Shown: positions 31,128 through 40,024 of the stretch, piece after piece | Numbering within the stretch: the first letter of the stretch is position 1 | Layout: each line of letters starts with the position of its first letter | Assembly: GCA_024405115.1 (NCBI GenBank) | Contig: JAKSPD010000015.1 | Location: 1 to 40,488 of the forward strand | Length of the DNA: 40,488 nucleotides | Source of the DNA: Lachnospiraceae bacterium | GTDB taxonomy: Bacteria > Bacillota > Clostridia > Lachnospirales > Lachnospiraceae | Direction: 5' to 3' | The notes under the pieces: generated by a model | What the model saw: the letters and a program-made list of their open reading frames with translations, nothing else | The model's database searches: none | What the model was told of the DNA's origin: nothing | Program-made: the position numbers and the translations under genes

Positions 31128-34100
31128 TCACTCACCCATTTTCTTAAGCATCGGAACCGGATCTCTATCCATCGTTACCGGGGCATCTGTTGTCGCCAAC
31201 ATTCCAAAGAACATATCATACACCAGTTCAAAGAGCTTTTGACTATGCTGACCGCTGAAGATTCCGCCCAATGTGAGCGTGTAATCTATGTAACGGAAGT
31301 CATCCGGCATTGCATTGATCTGAGCCTCAGTAAGACCATAGCCTGCAGCAATGGATGCGGTATCGATCTTAATCGTCATAATCTCTGTATCCAGGAAGCC
31401 CTGAATTGCAGATTTATTATCTACCAGACCGTCTACTTCGTTTCCGACCATCGTCTCAATAATCTTACTTGTGATTTCCTTATAACCAACTTTATTGAAG
31501 AAGGTTTCACTCAGGTCCTCAACATTGCCGACGTACTCCGGAGTAACCGCCCATTTCGCGTGGCTTCCGTCCATTCTTGCGACTCCCTTGAAGCCTTTCT
31601 CTGCAATTGATTTATAGCTCTTTTCAAATCCTTCCTGAATTGTCTTGGTAAACTTCGGTCCAAGTACTTTTCGCATTTGCTTTGCAATGTTCTTCTGAAG
31701 CGCTGTATTGCCCTTGAGGACATTCGGAAGCTGAATTGAAACGATCTTCTTTAATGCCTCTTTTGTCAGATCGGAGAATGCAGATTCAAATGCATCCAGC
31801 CAATCTCTCTTTTCCGGTTCTGTCTCATAGAAATGAACACATGCCTTATAGATCAGGAATCCTGCCATAATGCCTGCTGCCTGACGAAGTTGCTGCGGAT
31901 TGATGGTATTCTTCGCATCAATGAAATTCATGATGTAATTGCTGAGTCCGCTTTCCAGATTCTGTGCAATGGACAGGTTCTTCCAGTTAAAATCTTCTCC
32001 CGTATAGGAAACATAAACCAGCTCGCCGACCAGCGGTGCCATGATATCCTTGGCAGGGGTCAGCCAGATCTCAGCGGCAGAGCCTGCATAATAGGTGACA
32101 ACAATAGAGAATGCTACATCGCCCCAGGCTTTTGCAAGTTCCATCTGATCCTGCCAGAACTCATCCATGGTATCCTGAATGAGAATCTCATCTCTCACCT
32201 GCTCCCAATATGTCTGAGACAATTTGATGATTCGGTGGCTCATGAAACGAAGCTGCGCTGCGGAAACCCTGGTCGGATCACTGTAGTTAAGCTTCACATT
32301 CTCCAGATGTTCCAATGCCATTTCCGGTGGGAAGTAACGATTAATACGATCCAGCAGATTATGATACTCTTCCTTCCACTCAGCCATAGATCCTTCAGGA
32401 TCGCCAAGCAGCAGCAATGGAATTCGAACTGAGTCTTCTGCCCCCATCTTGTTGGATAAGGACACAGGAATCCAGACTTCCACCGGTTTGCTCAGTTCCG
32501 GAATGGAATCGTTAGGCGCAAATGTCACTTCGCCGTCACTCTCCCATCTTGTCTCGATCTTGTAATCGTATTTTTCTACAAGATTCTTGTTCTTTTCTGT
32601 CTCTGCCTCCATATCCCCGAAGATGAGAGCGCCCTTTTCGTTGACGCGAATGCTGCCATCCGGATTCTTTACAGCAGAAGAAATGTGCAGAACTGTCGGC
32701 TGTACCACAGGGTCGAGAGAGTCTGCATTGCGATAACGATTCGCATAAGAAATTACTTCAATGAAGCCGTCCTTATTCGGTTTCTCCTGAATGCAGATGC
32801 CTTCCGGATAAATCTTCATATCCAGACGCTTTGTAACAATTAAGCTGTCTGAATAGTAAGCCCGGATCTCCAGAGAAGACTCCTTCCGCTCACCAAATCC
32901 CTTTTCATCCTTTAATGCCGGACCAGAGTAGGAAGAGAACTTCAGCTGATAAATGCGCTCATACGACGTTTTCTCCACAACCACATTGAAATCCGAATCA
33001 TTTTCCAGAAGGATCTTCTCCGGCTCATCCTCTGTGTTATACATAAGGATGAGCAGTTTTTCTTCATATGATGGGTCAGCAAGAAGGGAAATGCTGCGCT
33101 CTTCTACCCATTCATTGCCATTTTCAAAGACGATCTCAGGCTCCAATGCCTCGATCTTAAAGCTTACACGGCTTGTGTAGGTACCGCCTTCACCGCTGTA
33201 AGAGAAAATGATCACGCCCTTTGGATCTGACTTAGGCAGGAGCTGATCACCTGCTTCCCTGCTCTGCGGTATTGCAGACGGACTAACGGTGATTCCGGCC
33301 GACATATATGGAGCGATCACGCCCTTTGATACAATCTGCAGATTATCACTTCCGGAGATCGTGATGCGCTCGGTAAGCTCCGGACGATCCCAGACCTTGC
33401 CTTCCGGTGTTTCTTCCTCAATTCGAGCACCGATGATTTTTTCCTTTTCACCCGCGCGAAGGATTTCTCCAAAGTTCTTGTAGAGAACAATACGATAAGT
33501 GCTTTGCTTATCCTCGTCATCGTCCTTCTTCTCGTCTTCTTCTTTCTTTTTCTTTGGTTTTTCCTCTGTTTTGGACTTCTTGCCCTTACCTCCGGCCTTT
33601 CCGCCGCCGTCAGGGCTTCCGCCTAATGGTCCCGGATCACCTCCACCAAGAAACATCGAGCCGCCAAGACCTACAAGACCACCTACGACACCAACCGGTG
33701 CTAAAGGATTCTTTTTCGCCTTATTTCCGCCCGGCTTTGTTACGGTTACATTATCTTTACCTCCGGAGCTTCCGGAACCGCTATTGCCGCTGCTTCCATG
33801 ATTTCCTCCGCCATTATCATTTCCAATGATATCTCCGCTGATTTCATCACCGGAAAACTCACCTTTTTCACTGCCGGCAGTTTCCTCTACTTCAACAAAC
33901 TTTTCCTCAGTATACACCATTACTATGAGATAAACGCCATGCGTATAATTTCTCCAACTATCCTTCTTATCTTCTCTTCGTATGAGCGTAGTCCAGTAAT
34001 CTGATAAATGCACACCGACATGGTCAATATCAGCCGGTATACGATATTGAAGAGATACTGCACCCTTATTTGTTATTCCCTGAGCTTCAGTATGTCTTCC

Positions 34101-34583
34101 TTCATTGTACATTTGCACAATGTTTTTATCGGTTGGCAGTCTGATTTCTGCTGAATATCCGCTTCCTATCCAATCATATTCGTGGTCGGTAAAAATTGTG
34201 TTATAACACGCAGATACAGTAAGTTCGCTGCCTGGTGCCACAGTAATTTCTGCCTTAATGGCAACCGTTCCGTTAATATAATCATCTTCCGTCTCATAAG
34301 ATAATTTCATAATCGGTATTCTCTCGACACTTGTGACCTTCGGCTTTACAGGTTTTCCGTTCACAAGAAAAGTATATGCCAAATCAGCATATCCGGATTC
34401 ATCCGGTGCACCGACACCTAATAAATTGCTATCCAGTACATCTCCTACATGTATCTCTTTTCTTCCCTGTCCGTCTTTCTGCTGCCATGCTCTGTCCGGA
34501 TCAGGAAATGCCAGGGACGTAAATGCCTGCAGAAGCACTGCGGTCAACAGGCTTACTATGAACAATATTTTTTTCATTTTCAT
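31128..34583 (-). CDS. Very large exported protein with Gly-rich and charged linkers
   Basis: 1,151 residues from ATG 34583 (AAGGTG lies 6 bases before it; the GTG at 34592 falls in that site). A signal peptide (about 1-26), a beta-rich domain (to about 240), a Gly/Ser stretch (258-275), a hydrophobic Gly-rich segment (292-313), and a Lys/Glu/Asp-rich stretch (333-360) lead into Ig-like repeats and a large helical C-terminus from about 760 with TYWEQVRDEI and FLIYKACVHFYE. I do not recognise the overall family. Last and largest gene of the five-gene operon; starts 5 bases after the two-ribbon gene. Confidence 0.75.
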   Translation of the reverse strand: MKMKKILFIVSLLTAVLLQAFTSLAFPDPDRAWQQKDGQGRKEIHVGDVLDSNLLGVGAPDESGYADLAYTFLVNGKPVKPKVTSVERIPIMKLSYETEDDYINGTVAIKAEITVAPGSELTVSACYNTIFTDHEYDWIGSGYSAEIRLPTDKNIVQMYNEGRHTEAQGITNKGAVSLQYRIPADIDHVGVHLSDYWTTLIRREDKKDSWRNYTHGVYLIVMVYTEEKFVEVEETAGSEKGEFSGDEISGDIIGNDNGGGNHGSSGNSGSGSSGGKDNVTVTKPGGNKAKKNPLAPVGVVGGLVGLGGSMFLGGGDPGPLGGSPDGGGKAGGKGKKSKTEEKPKKKKEEDEKKDDDEDKQSTYRIVLYKNFGEILRAGEKEKIIGARIEEETPEGKVWDRPELTERITISGSDNLQIVSKGVIAPYMSAGITVSPSAIPQSREAGDQLLPKSDPKGVIIFSYSGEGGTYTSRVSFKIEALEPEIVFENGNEWVEERSISLLADPSYEEKLLILMYNTEDEPEKILLENDSDFNVVVEKTSYERIYQLKFSSYSGPALKDEKGFGERKESSLEIRAYYSDSLIVTKRLDMKIYPEGICIQEKPNKDGFIEVISYANRYRNADSLDPVVQPTVLHISSAVKNPDGSIRVNEKGALIFGDMEAETEKNKNLVEKYDYKIETRWESDGEVTFAPNDSIPELSKPVEVWIPVSLSNKMGAEDSVRIPLLLLGDPEGSMAEWKEEYHNLLDRINRYFPPEMALEHLENVKLNYSDPTRVSAAQLRFMSHRIIKLSQTYWEQVRDEILIQDTMDEFWQDQMELAKAWGDVAFSIVVTYYAGSAAEIWLTPAKDIMAPLVGELVYVSYTGEDFNWKNLSIAQNLESGLSNYIMNFIDAKNTINPQQLRQAAGIMAGFLIYKACVHFYETEPEKRDWLDAFESAFSDLTKEALKKIVSIQLPNVLKGNTALQKNIAKQMRKVLGPKFTKTIQEGFEKSYKSIAEKGFKGVARMDGSHAKWAVTPEYVGNVEDLSETFFNKVGYKEITSKIIETMVGNEVDGLVDNKSAIQGFLDTEIMTIKIDTASIAAGYGLTEAQINAMPDDFRYIDYTLTLGGIFSGQHSQKLFELVYDMFFGMLATTDAPVTMDRDPVPMLKKMGE

Positions 34584-34588
34584 GGAAT

Positions 34589-34978
34589 TCACCTTTTCAC
34601 CTTCCTGCTGATGGAATCTAAGCTTTTATTTGTGAATGAACCTGCCTTCCAGTCGGAAAGTATCATTTCTCCTGGCTGGGCGGATGCGGTAAATTCCTTT
34701 GTGATCACCTGCTTGATTGCTGTCTTTACGCCCTTTTTCAGACTCGCTGCCGCAGAAGATGCAGCGGAGGATGCAGCGGAAGAGACACGCTCTGACTCTT
34801 TCAGAGGCGTACCGCAGTATCTGCAGAATTTGGCCGTTTCATTCACCGGCTTTCCGCACTCTTTGCACACAAATTGCGCCTTTGGTTTTTCAATTTTATT
34901 TCCACAGTTGTCGCAGAACTTTGCACCTTCCGACAGTTTGCTGCCGCATTTTCTGCAGTATTTTATATTTGACGCCAT
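34589..34978 (-). CDS. Double zinc-ribbon protein
   Basis: 129 residues. Two zinc ribbons: Cys8, 11, 22, 25 and Cys38, 41, 52, 55, each of CX2C spacing. An Ala/Ser linker (about 66-80) leads to a basic amphipathic tail (KKGVKTAIKQVI, then SDWKAGS). No membrane segment, so cytoplasmic. AGGAGGAAC precedes the ATG. It directly precedes the large exported protein, so it may be its cytoplasmic partner, a regulator, or an adaptor. Confidence 0.8.
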   Translation of the reverse strand: MASNIKYCRKCGSKLSEGAKFCDNCGNKIEKPKAQFVCKECGKPVNETAKFCRYCGTPLKESERVSSAASSAASSAAASLKKGVKTAIKQVITKEFTASAQPGEMILSDWKAGSFTNKSLDSISRKVKR

Positions 34979-35044
34979 AATGTTCCTCCTATTTCAGAAC
35001 GATCACAGGAATTCATGTTTTCATCTATGCATCCTGCAGCTGAC

Positions 35045-36313
35045 TTATCTCGCACTTCTCATTAATCCGATACGATCCGTCTCTCCTGAGATCCAATAGA
35101 ATGTACCAATTGCATACTCGGTCTTGCCATCGTTCGAAAGATAAAACTCATCCAGATCCACCTTGGCGTAAGTAGACTGGGCTGTTGCAGAACCATTGCT
35201 GTAGCTTCCTTCAAACGTATCTGTATGTGTCTCATCAACAGAACTTCCTGATACAGGATCAAAGAAATACTTCCAGTTTACCGTCATGTCAAATTTGTTT
35301 CCATTTGTGTCGATATCGACATTGAAGTAACGCTCTACATCAGAGCCATATACACCGACATCTGTAAACATAAATGCCTTCCAGCCGCCATTTAATGCGG
35401 AAGCATCCGTTACTTTTCTTGAATAACTGCTGTCTGTAATAACACGTCCTGCATCAGAGCCTTCATTCAGCACATAGTCTACAAACCACTCGAAATCTGT
35501 TGCCTTTGCGTTATTTGCGGTAGAAAGCGCTGCTGCGATCTCAGCTCCATTTCCACTTGCAGATGCGCTGTCGGAATTATTTTCAATCTCCACGATTCCC
35601 ATATCAGCATCAGGAATATAGGCTCCGTCTGAACCTACATAGTAGCCGTCCGGTGTATAACAGTCTGTGAGCATGATGCCCCTGTCATCCACAAAATATG
35701 CTTTACCGTCATCCTCGATCCAGCTGTTTGTAACGATCTCATCATCAATAATATAAAACCATTTGCCATCTGCCTGATCCCATTCTCCACCATATACGGT
35801 TGGAAAATACTCTATATCCTCATCTGCGCCGTTCAGACCCTGACTGGTGTTATCTATCTGAGCGGAATCAGCATTTTCTGCAGACGGAATAGAGCTTTCA
35901 CTGTTCTCGGCGGCCTTTTCCTTATCGGTATCCTTGCTCTCCCCCTTTGCTTCGTTCTTTTCTTTGAAATTCTGCTGACTTGCGACAATTTCCTGCTTCG
36001 GCGGCTTTCCGGCCGGTGGCTCGGATTTTCCTGTAAACATTGAGATACCGGAAACGAGAAGCAGTGCTGCTGATGCAACTCGGATAATCAAGCGCACTCC
36101 ACCTCCCGAACGTTTCTTTGTATTCATGCCGGACTTGCTTCGCGTACCGGATGCGTTTTTCTTTGGTGTATATTCTGGTTCTTCCGACTCTTCATTATCA
36201 ACGACAAATGTCATTTTCATATCTGATGACTGTATCACTTTCATTCCGCATTCTTCGCAGAAAATGGAATCATCTTCCAGTTTCGCTCCACAGTTCGTAC
36301 AAAACTTACTCAT
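35045..36313 (-). CDS. Membrane-anchored zinc-ribbon protein with wall-binding-like repeats
   Basis: 422 residues. N-terminal zinc ribbon (Cys5, 8, 19, 22), a linker, one membrane segment (73-93), a long charged Lys/Glu/Ser linker, then an extracellular part. Residues of about 172-235 (GGEWDQADGKWFYIIDD, NSWIEDDGKAYFVDDRG, YTPDGYYVGSDGAYI) are wall-binding-like repeats; a beta-rich domain with FEWFVDYVLNEG follows. The ribbon faces the cytoplasm and the rest is outside. GGGAGAAAAAGG precedes the ATG. Its start overlaps the lipoprotein stop. Confidence 0.8.
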   Translation of the reverse strand: MSKFCTNCGAKLEDDSIFCEECGMKVIQSSDMKMTFVVDNEESEEPEYTPKKNASGTRSKSGMNTKKRSGGGVRLIIRVASAALLLVSGISMFTGKSEPPAGKPPKQEIVASQQNFKEKNEAKGESKDTDKEKAAENSESSIPSAENADSAQIDNTSQGLNGADEDIEYFPTVYGGEWDQADGKWFYIIDDEIVTNSWIEDDGKAYFVDDRGIMLTDCYTPDGYYVGSDGAYIPDADMGIVEIENNSDSASASGNGAEIAAALSTANNAKATDFEWFVDYVLNEGSDAGRVITDSSYSRKVTDASALNGGWKAFMFTDVGVYGSDVERYFNVDIDTNGNKFDMTVNWKYFFDPVSGSSVDETHTDTFEGSYSNGSATAQSTYAKVDLDEFYLSNDGKTEYAIGTFYWISGETDRIGLMRSAR

Positions 36314-36854
36314 CCTTTTTCTCCCTGTTTTCGGTCAAATCATAGTCAATTCGTTCACGCATGGTGCCGCCATCCTTTCCGGTTGCCTTATCGATCACCA
36401 CACCATCACTGTGTACCTGATATATATAATCATCGTTATAGTTAAAATACAGATCTACTATGAGGGCACGCTCCTTTGCTTCCAGTATGATTGCGCGGAT
36501 CTCGTCGTCAGAATACCCTTTCTCTGAGGCAGAGATGAAGCCAACAAGCAGTACCGGATAGGTATCTGTCAAAAGCTCTGACAGGCTTTTTGACTCTTTT
36601 AAAATATCTGCATCAACATTTCTTAAACTGATTCGTACTTCCTCCGGTCGACTCCCTGCCGCAATCTCTGCGAGATCAGCAAAGTAGCTATCTGCTTCCT
36701 CCTGAACCGGCGCAAGATATTCGGCAATCATATCTTCTTTTTTTGCGTCTGCTGCCGCAGTCTCAGCCGGCTTGGAACAAGCGGTGCATAACGCACTGAA
36801 AAGCAATGCAAATACAACCAGTCTCCTTAATAGCTTATTTCTATACTTATCCAT
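36306..36854 (-). CDS. Lipoprotein of the zinc-ribbon operon
   Basis: 182 residues. A signal peptide ends in lipobox CTAC (Cys26), followed by helical segments with PVQEEADSYFADLAEIAAG and a beta portion containing DLYFNYNDDYIYQVHSDGVV. Anchored outside the cell. The ribosome binding site is weak (GCGGGT). It overlaps the next gene by 8 bases and follows the first gene after 12 bases. No known family recognised. Confidence 0.75.
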   Translation of the reverse strand: MDKYRNKLLRRLVVFALLFSALCTACSKPAETAAADAKKEDMIAEYLAPVQEEADSYFADLAEIAAGSRPEEVRISLRNVDADILKESKSLSELLTDTYPVLLVGFISASEKGYSDDEIRAIILEAKERALIVDLYFNYNDDYIYQVHSDGVVIDKATGKDGGTMRERIDYDLTENREKKDE

Positions 36855-36866
36855 ATGCGTACCCGC

Positions 36867-37634
36867 TTATCCGTAGATCTTAGCATTCGGACATCTGGAA
36901 GTGATGTAATCCCAGACAAAATCATAGTCCTCGTCCATCACGTAAACCTGGTTCTTGGAAAAGAGTGAGTTTACCTTGATCACATTGGAATGCGGATAAC
37001 CCTTGATCTTCTTAACATTCTTAAATGTAGAGGAAAGGCTTCCATGGGATGCAACCAACATACCCTGTCCAACTCTTCCGACATTTCCGCTTGCTCCGCC
37101 TGCCAGTGCAGTTACGATACCGATCACCTGTGCTTTCTTGAATTGTTTCTTCTGCTGAATATGATCTATGCCGTCTTCATCCATAACAAAAACAACAACA
37201 TACTTCCAACCATAGCTTGCAGCAACGACCAGATAAGCGATCAAAGCCAGTACTGCACAAATGCACAATACAAGTGCATAAACTTCAGCCGCATCGATAA
37301 ATGCTTCTATGATTCCATTTCGTCCGATATCGGAAAAGAACACGATCAAGGCAGGGACTGCAAAGCATAAGCTGAGCACCTTTAAGCAGGTGAAAAACAG
37401 AGTTGGATTTTTCATCATCGGGTACTCGTATACCCAGCGGTATTTTCCGTCCGGACACAGGGTAACACGTTCTACGTTGACCTCTGAGACATCCATCGGA
37501 TTCTTTTTACGGCGGCTGGTTTTCTCCGTTTTCTCAGCCTCATTAATTGTATTTACATTACCTGTTTTCGTTCCGCATTCGCCGCAGAACCTTGAACCAT
37601 CTAATATTTCAGCGCCACAATTCGTACATTTCAT
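36867..37634 (-). CDS. Zinc-ribbon membrane protein, first gene of the operon
   Basis: 255 residues. N-terminal zinc ribbon (Cys3, 6, 17, 20), a charged linker, then two membrane segments (about 82-100 and 113-140). The C-terminal domain has YVVVFVMDEDGIDHIQQKK and a Gly/Ser-rich turn, then VYVMDEDYDFVWDYITSRCP. This type is widespread as a zinc-ribbon membrane protein in gut Clostridia, unknown role. AGGAGA precedes the ATG. A strong promoter at 37694-37722 serves it and the four genes below. Confidence 0.8.
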   Translation of the reverse strand: MKCTNCGAEILDGSRFCGECGTKTGNVNTINEAEKTEKTSRRKKNPMDVSEVNVERVTLCPDGKYRWVYEYPMMKNPTLFFTCLKVLSLCFAVPALIVFFSDIGRNGIIEAFIDAAEVYALVLCICAVLALIAYLVVAASYGWKYVVVFVMDEDGIDHIQQKKQFKKAQVIGIVTALAGGASGNVGRVGQGMLVASHGSLSSTFKNVKKIKGYPHSNVIKVNSLFSKNQVYVMDEDYDFVWDYITSRCPNAKIYG

Positions 37635-37693
37635 ATCGTATTTCTTCTCCTGAAAGATAGTAATTCACACTTCCTACTTGTTCCATTATCCAT

Positions 37694-37727
37694 AGTATAT
37701 GCGAAAATGTATTACATTGCAATACAT
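37694..37727 (-). promoter_or_regulatory. Promoter and palindromic operator of the zinc-ribbon operon
   Basis: -35 TTGCAA (37717-37722), 17 bases, -10 TATACT (37694-37699). The palindrome ATGTATT (37707-37713) with AATACAT (37721-37727) covers the -35, so a repressor there could block transcription. The 260-base gap 37635-37894 contains no gene; 37853-37871 has a small AACAGAAT hairpin. Confidence 0.8.
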
Positions 37728-37894
37728 CCTCTGGTCGAATGAGAATTTGCTTGGTTCAGAAAACCCCCAACATATTTTACAGAATCTCTCCATTAAAAAA
37801 GGAGGCTAAGATCGCTCAACCCCCAATAAATTTAATATATCCGAACAACAGAATCAAATTCTGTTATAGAGAAAAGGATATTTGCTGACCTATC

Positions 37895-38641
37895 TTACGC
37901 AAAGATACGTTTCAGCGCCGCTACGACTTCTTCATTCTTTAAGCCATATGCCTTCAGTGAATTCCGATCCAACGGTTCCTGTTCCAAGGTATCAATGAAC
38001 TGTTCCATATCCCTATGCACTGAATCCAGCAGATCGCTCACCGTATCCAACATGAGTTCTGCCGTGATCCGCAAAACATCTTGCCTATGTTTCTTAATAT
38101 CTTTGCTGTCTACACTTTCTCCAGCCTCTTTGCGAGCTTTTAAATCCAGATACGCCTTCGCCTTGAAAAGAATAATATACTCCGGACGAAGAACGGACAG
38201 GCCACTCCGTACAACCTTTCCATCCAGAAGCGTTTTGTAATAGTCATCATCCAGAAGAATTGCTGACAGGCTGGATATTTCATCATCGATATGAATCGGC
38301 GTAATTCCTTCCGCATTCTTCAATTCAAAATCGCTCCTGCAAAACAGTTCTACCATCTTAGGAAAACTGTCATCTTCCGGCTTATCAAAGCGATAGAACT
38401 GGGGCTTTCCGCCATTAGTTGCTTTATTCCTATATCTTCCCGCTACAATAAAATCCCAGAACCTTTCTCCAAATTCAGGAGTCAGTGCTTCAATGATCAA
38501 AACCATATCAAGATCTCTTGTTGCTCTGAAGCTCGCATCATTGCTTTCGAATACAATGTCGCATGCCGCGCCGCCGATCAGAACATACTGGTTCTCATAT
38601 TCTGCGAAGTATTTCTGAAAAGTATCTAATCCCTTGACCAT
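37895..38641 (-). CDS. AbiEii-like nucleotidyltransferase
   Basis: 248 residues of the DNA polymerase beta nucleotidyltransferase fold. GG at 23-24 (LIGGAACDIV) and the acidic pair in TRDLDMVLI (Asp43, Asp45) are the metal-binding core; a helical C-terminal half follows. This is the AbiEii/AbiGii-type toxin family, some members of which add nucleotides to tRNA. GGAG lies 5 bases before the ATG. It overlaps the partner gene by 16 bases, so translation is coupled. Confidence 0.8.
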   Translation of the reverse strand: MVKGLDTFQKYFAEYENQYVLIGGAACDIVFESNDASFRATRDLDMVLIIEALTPEFGERFWDFIVAGRYRNKATNGGKPQFYRFDKPEDDSFPKMVELFCRSDFELKNAEGITPIHIDDEISSLSAILLDDDYYKTLLDGKVVRSGLSVLRPEYIILFKAKAYLDLKARKEAGESVDSKDIKKHRQDVLRITAELMLDTVSDLLDSVHRDMEQFIDTLEQEPLDRNSLKAYGLKNEEVVAALKRIFA

Positions 38642-39585
38642 ACATACTCCTCCAGCATCTCATCGATTGAGATACCTGTTCTTTCATCATCTTTTTCTGC
38701 TGATGTCAGTGACAGTTCCGCACTGAGTGGATCCTGCGTACCCTTACCATCGAAATCGATAAAATATCCCAGTTCCAAAATTACGCACCCAACATCATCT
38801 GACAGCTTTACCTGCTTTGCAGCTCTAATGCCGAGATCTGCCATTTCTGTCTTGGCCACTGCATAGGTTGGATACGGATTATCAGATAACAGCGAATACT
38901 CACACAAAGCGGAAATCCCTGCTTTCTTCGTGCAGGCCACATCCTCTTTGAGTATAAATCTGCGTATCACCGGATCTCTTAAAATCCCCTTTATCTGCTG
39001 CCAGAAAGCCTTCCGATCCTCCGGAACAGTTAACACTCTGGACTTCCCCTTCATGCCAAGTGCAGGAATATTCAAATACTCTATCTCATCAAAACAACGG
39101 CTGGCAGACATACGAGAAATCTCCAGTTGCTGTGCTGCTTCCGTCGCTTTCACTTCTGTCCATTTTTCATATATTGCCATAAGAAGCATCTTCTGCGTCA
39201 GGAAAGAGATCTGATGTACCGGCGCTAACTCTCTGTCATGCTCATTGGTCAGGAGATATCCTATGAACGGAAGATATACCTGTTTTCCCTTTATTACAAA
39301 CGGAATGCCTTCCTCCATCAGTTTTTCTTTGACATAGAATGTCGCCTGATCAAGAAACAAAGCGCAGTTTAAGCCTGTTTGCTTTTCAATCCTGGCATGG
39401 TCTTTTCGGAGCATAACAAGACCTGCCTCATCTTTTGGATGAATAGCAGTCCACACTACTCCGTTTGTTTTGACCTTATAAATATTGTATCTGCCTTTGA
39501 ATGCTAACGGCAATTTAGCAAACACTTCGATATCTTCATCAATCGTTACTTCTTGCCGTAATGCTTTTTCCAGATATTCTTTCAT
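38626..39585 (-). CDS. Winged-helix partner (antitoxin-like) of the nucleotidyltransferase
   Basis: 319 residues from ATG 39585, where AAGGTGA lies 5 bases upstream. Contains a helix-turn-helix region near 150-180 (WTEVKATEAAQQLEISRMSASRCFDEI), after a domain with FAFKGRY-like features. In AbiE-type systems the first gene is a winged-helix antitoxin controlling its promoter, and an apparent operator lies upstream. Not clearly AbiEi by sequence, so the assignment is from context and the toxin. Confidence 0.7.
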   Translation of the reverse strand: MKEYLEKALRQEVTIDEDIEVFAKLPLAFKGRYNIYKVKTNGVVWTAIHPKDEAGLVMLRKDHARIEKQTGLNCALFLDQATFYVKEKLMEEGIPFVIKGKQVYLPFIGYLLTNEHDRELAPVHQISFLTQKMLLMAIYEKWTEVKATEAAQQLEISRMSASRCFDEIEYLNIPALGMKGKSRVLTVPEDRKAFWQQIKGILRDPVIRRFILKEDVACTKKAGISALCEYSLLSDNPYPTYAVAKTEMADLGIRAAKQVKLSDDVGCVILELGYFIDFDGKGTQDPLSAELSLTSAEKDDERTGISIDEMLEEYVWSRD

Positions 39586-39604
39586 TGTTGTCACCTTTTA
39601 TATT

Positions 39605-39659
39605 TGTAACTCATTTTATGTTACATTTATAAAATATAGCATTCCTTCAAAAAAGTCAA
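39605..39659 (-). promoter_or_regulatory. Promoter and TGTAAC palindrome of the AbiE-like pair
   Basis: -35 TTGACT (39654-39659), 17 bases, -10 TATTTT (39631-39636), also with TGCTATATT two bases further. The inverted pair TGTAAC (39605-39610) and GTTACA (39620-39625) lies between the -10 and the start, a likely operator for the winged-helix protein. Confidence 0.65.
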
Positions 39660-39684
39660 TACCGGAGTCGTCTACGACGAAACA

Positions 39685-39728
39685 ACACCACCCCAAACGA
39701 CATGTCGAGCTGCTGTTCGGGGTGGTGT
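39685..39728. terminator. GC-rich hairpin after the second Xis-like gene
   Basis: ACACCACCCC (39685-39694) pairs perfectly with GGGGTGGTGT (39719-39728) around 24 bases. On the minus strand TGTTTCG follows, a weak T-run. Probably the terminator for the gene ending at 39755. Confidence 0.6.
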
Positions 39729-39754
39729 CTTTACGTCAAAAGACCTGTGTAAAA

Positions 39755-40024
39755 TTATATTTCCGACTGCTGATCCAGCCACATGGAAAACAATTCCTTT
39801 TTGATCATCGTCCGTTTTCCATTCATCAAGATCCATTTCGCTTTTGGATTATCCTTAATAAGCTGCGTCAGCTTCTTTGAGCCTATGTGATAATAGACTG
39901 TGGCTTCTTCTACTGTAAGAAGATATTTCTCGTAAAACGGCAAGGATCTCTCCCTGGTCATTTTAACGCTTGATTTCAGTGATAAGTCACCCGAGCTTTT
40001 CGACTCAACTGTTTTTCTTTTCAT
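39755..40024 (-). CDS. Second Xis-like protein
   Basis: 89 residues. From residue 22 it reads like Tn916 Xis: LPFYEKYLLTVEEATVYYHIG, then KLTQLIKDNPKAKWILMNG and GKRTMIKKELFSMWLDQ. The N-terminal 21 residues are Lys/Ser-rich. ATG 40024 has AAAGGA 11 bases upstream; the ATG at 39961 has none, so the longer form is chosen. It parallels the xis gene at 27015 but lacks an adjacent integrase or DnaC-like gene in this window, so it may come from a second element or act on the same ends. Confidence 0.78.
   Translation of the reverse strand: MKRKTVESKSSGDLSLKSSVKMTRERSLPFYEKYLLTVEEATVYYHIGSKKLTQLIKDNPKAKWILMNGKRTMIKKELFSMWLDQQSEI

Noticed and set aside
33499-33801. A Ser/Phe/Pro-rich plus-strand reading frame
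   Set aside because: It is the antisense shadow of the Gly-rich and Lys/Glu-rich linkers of the large exported protein.
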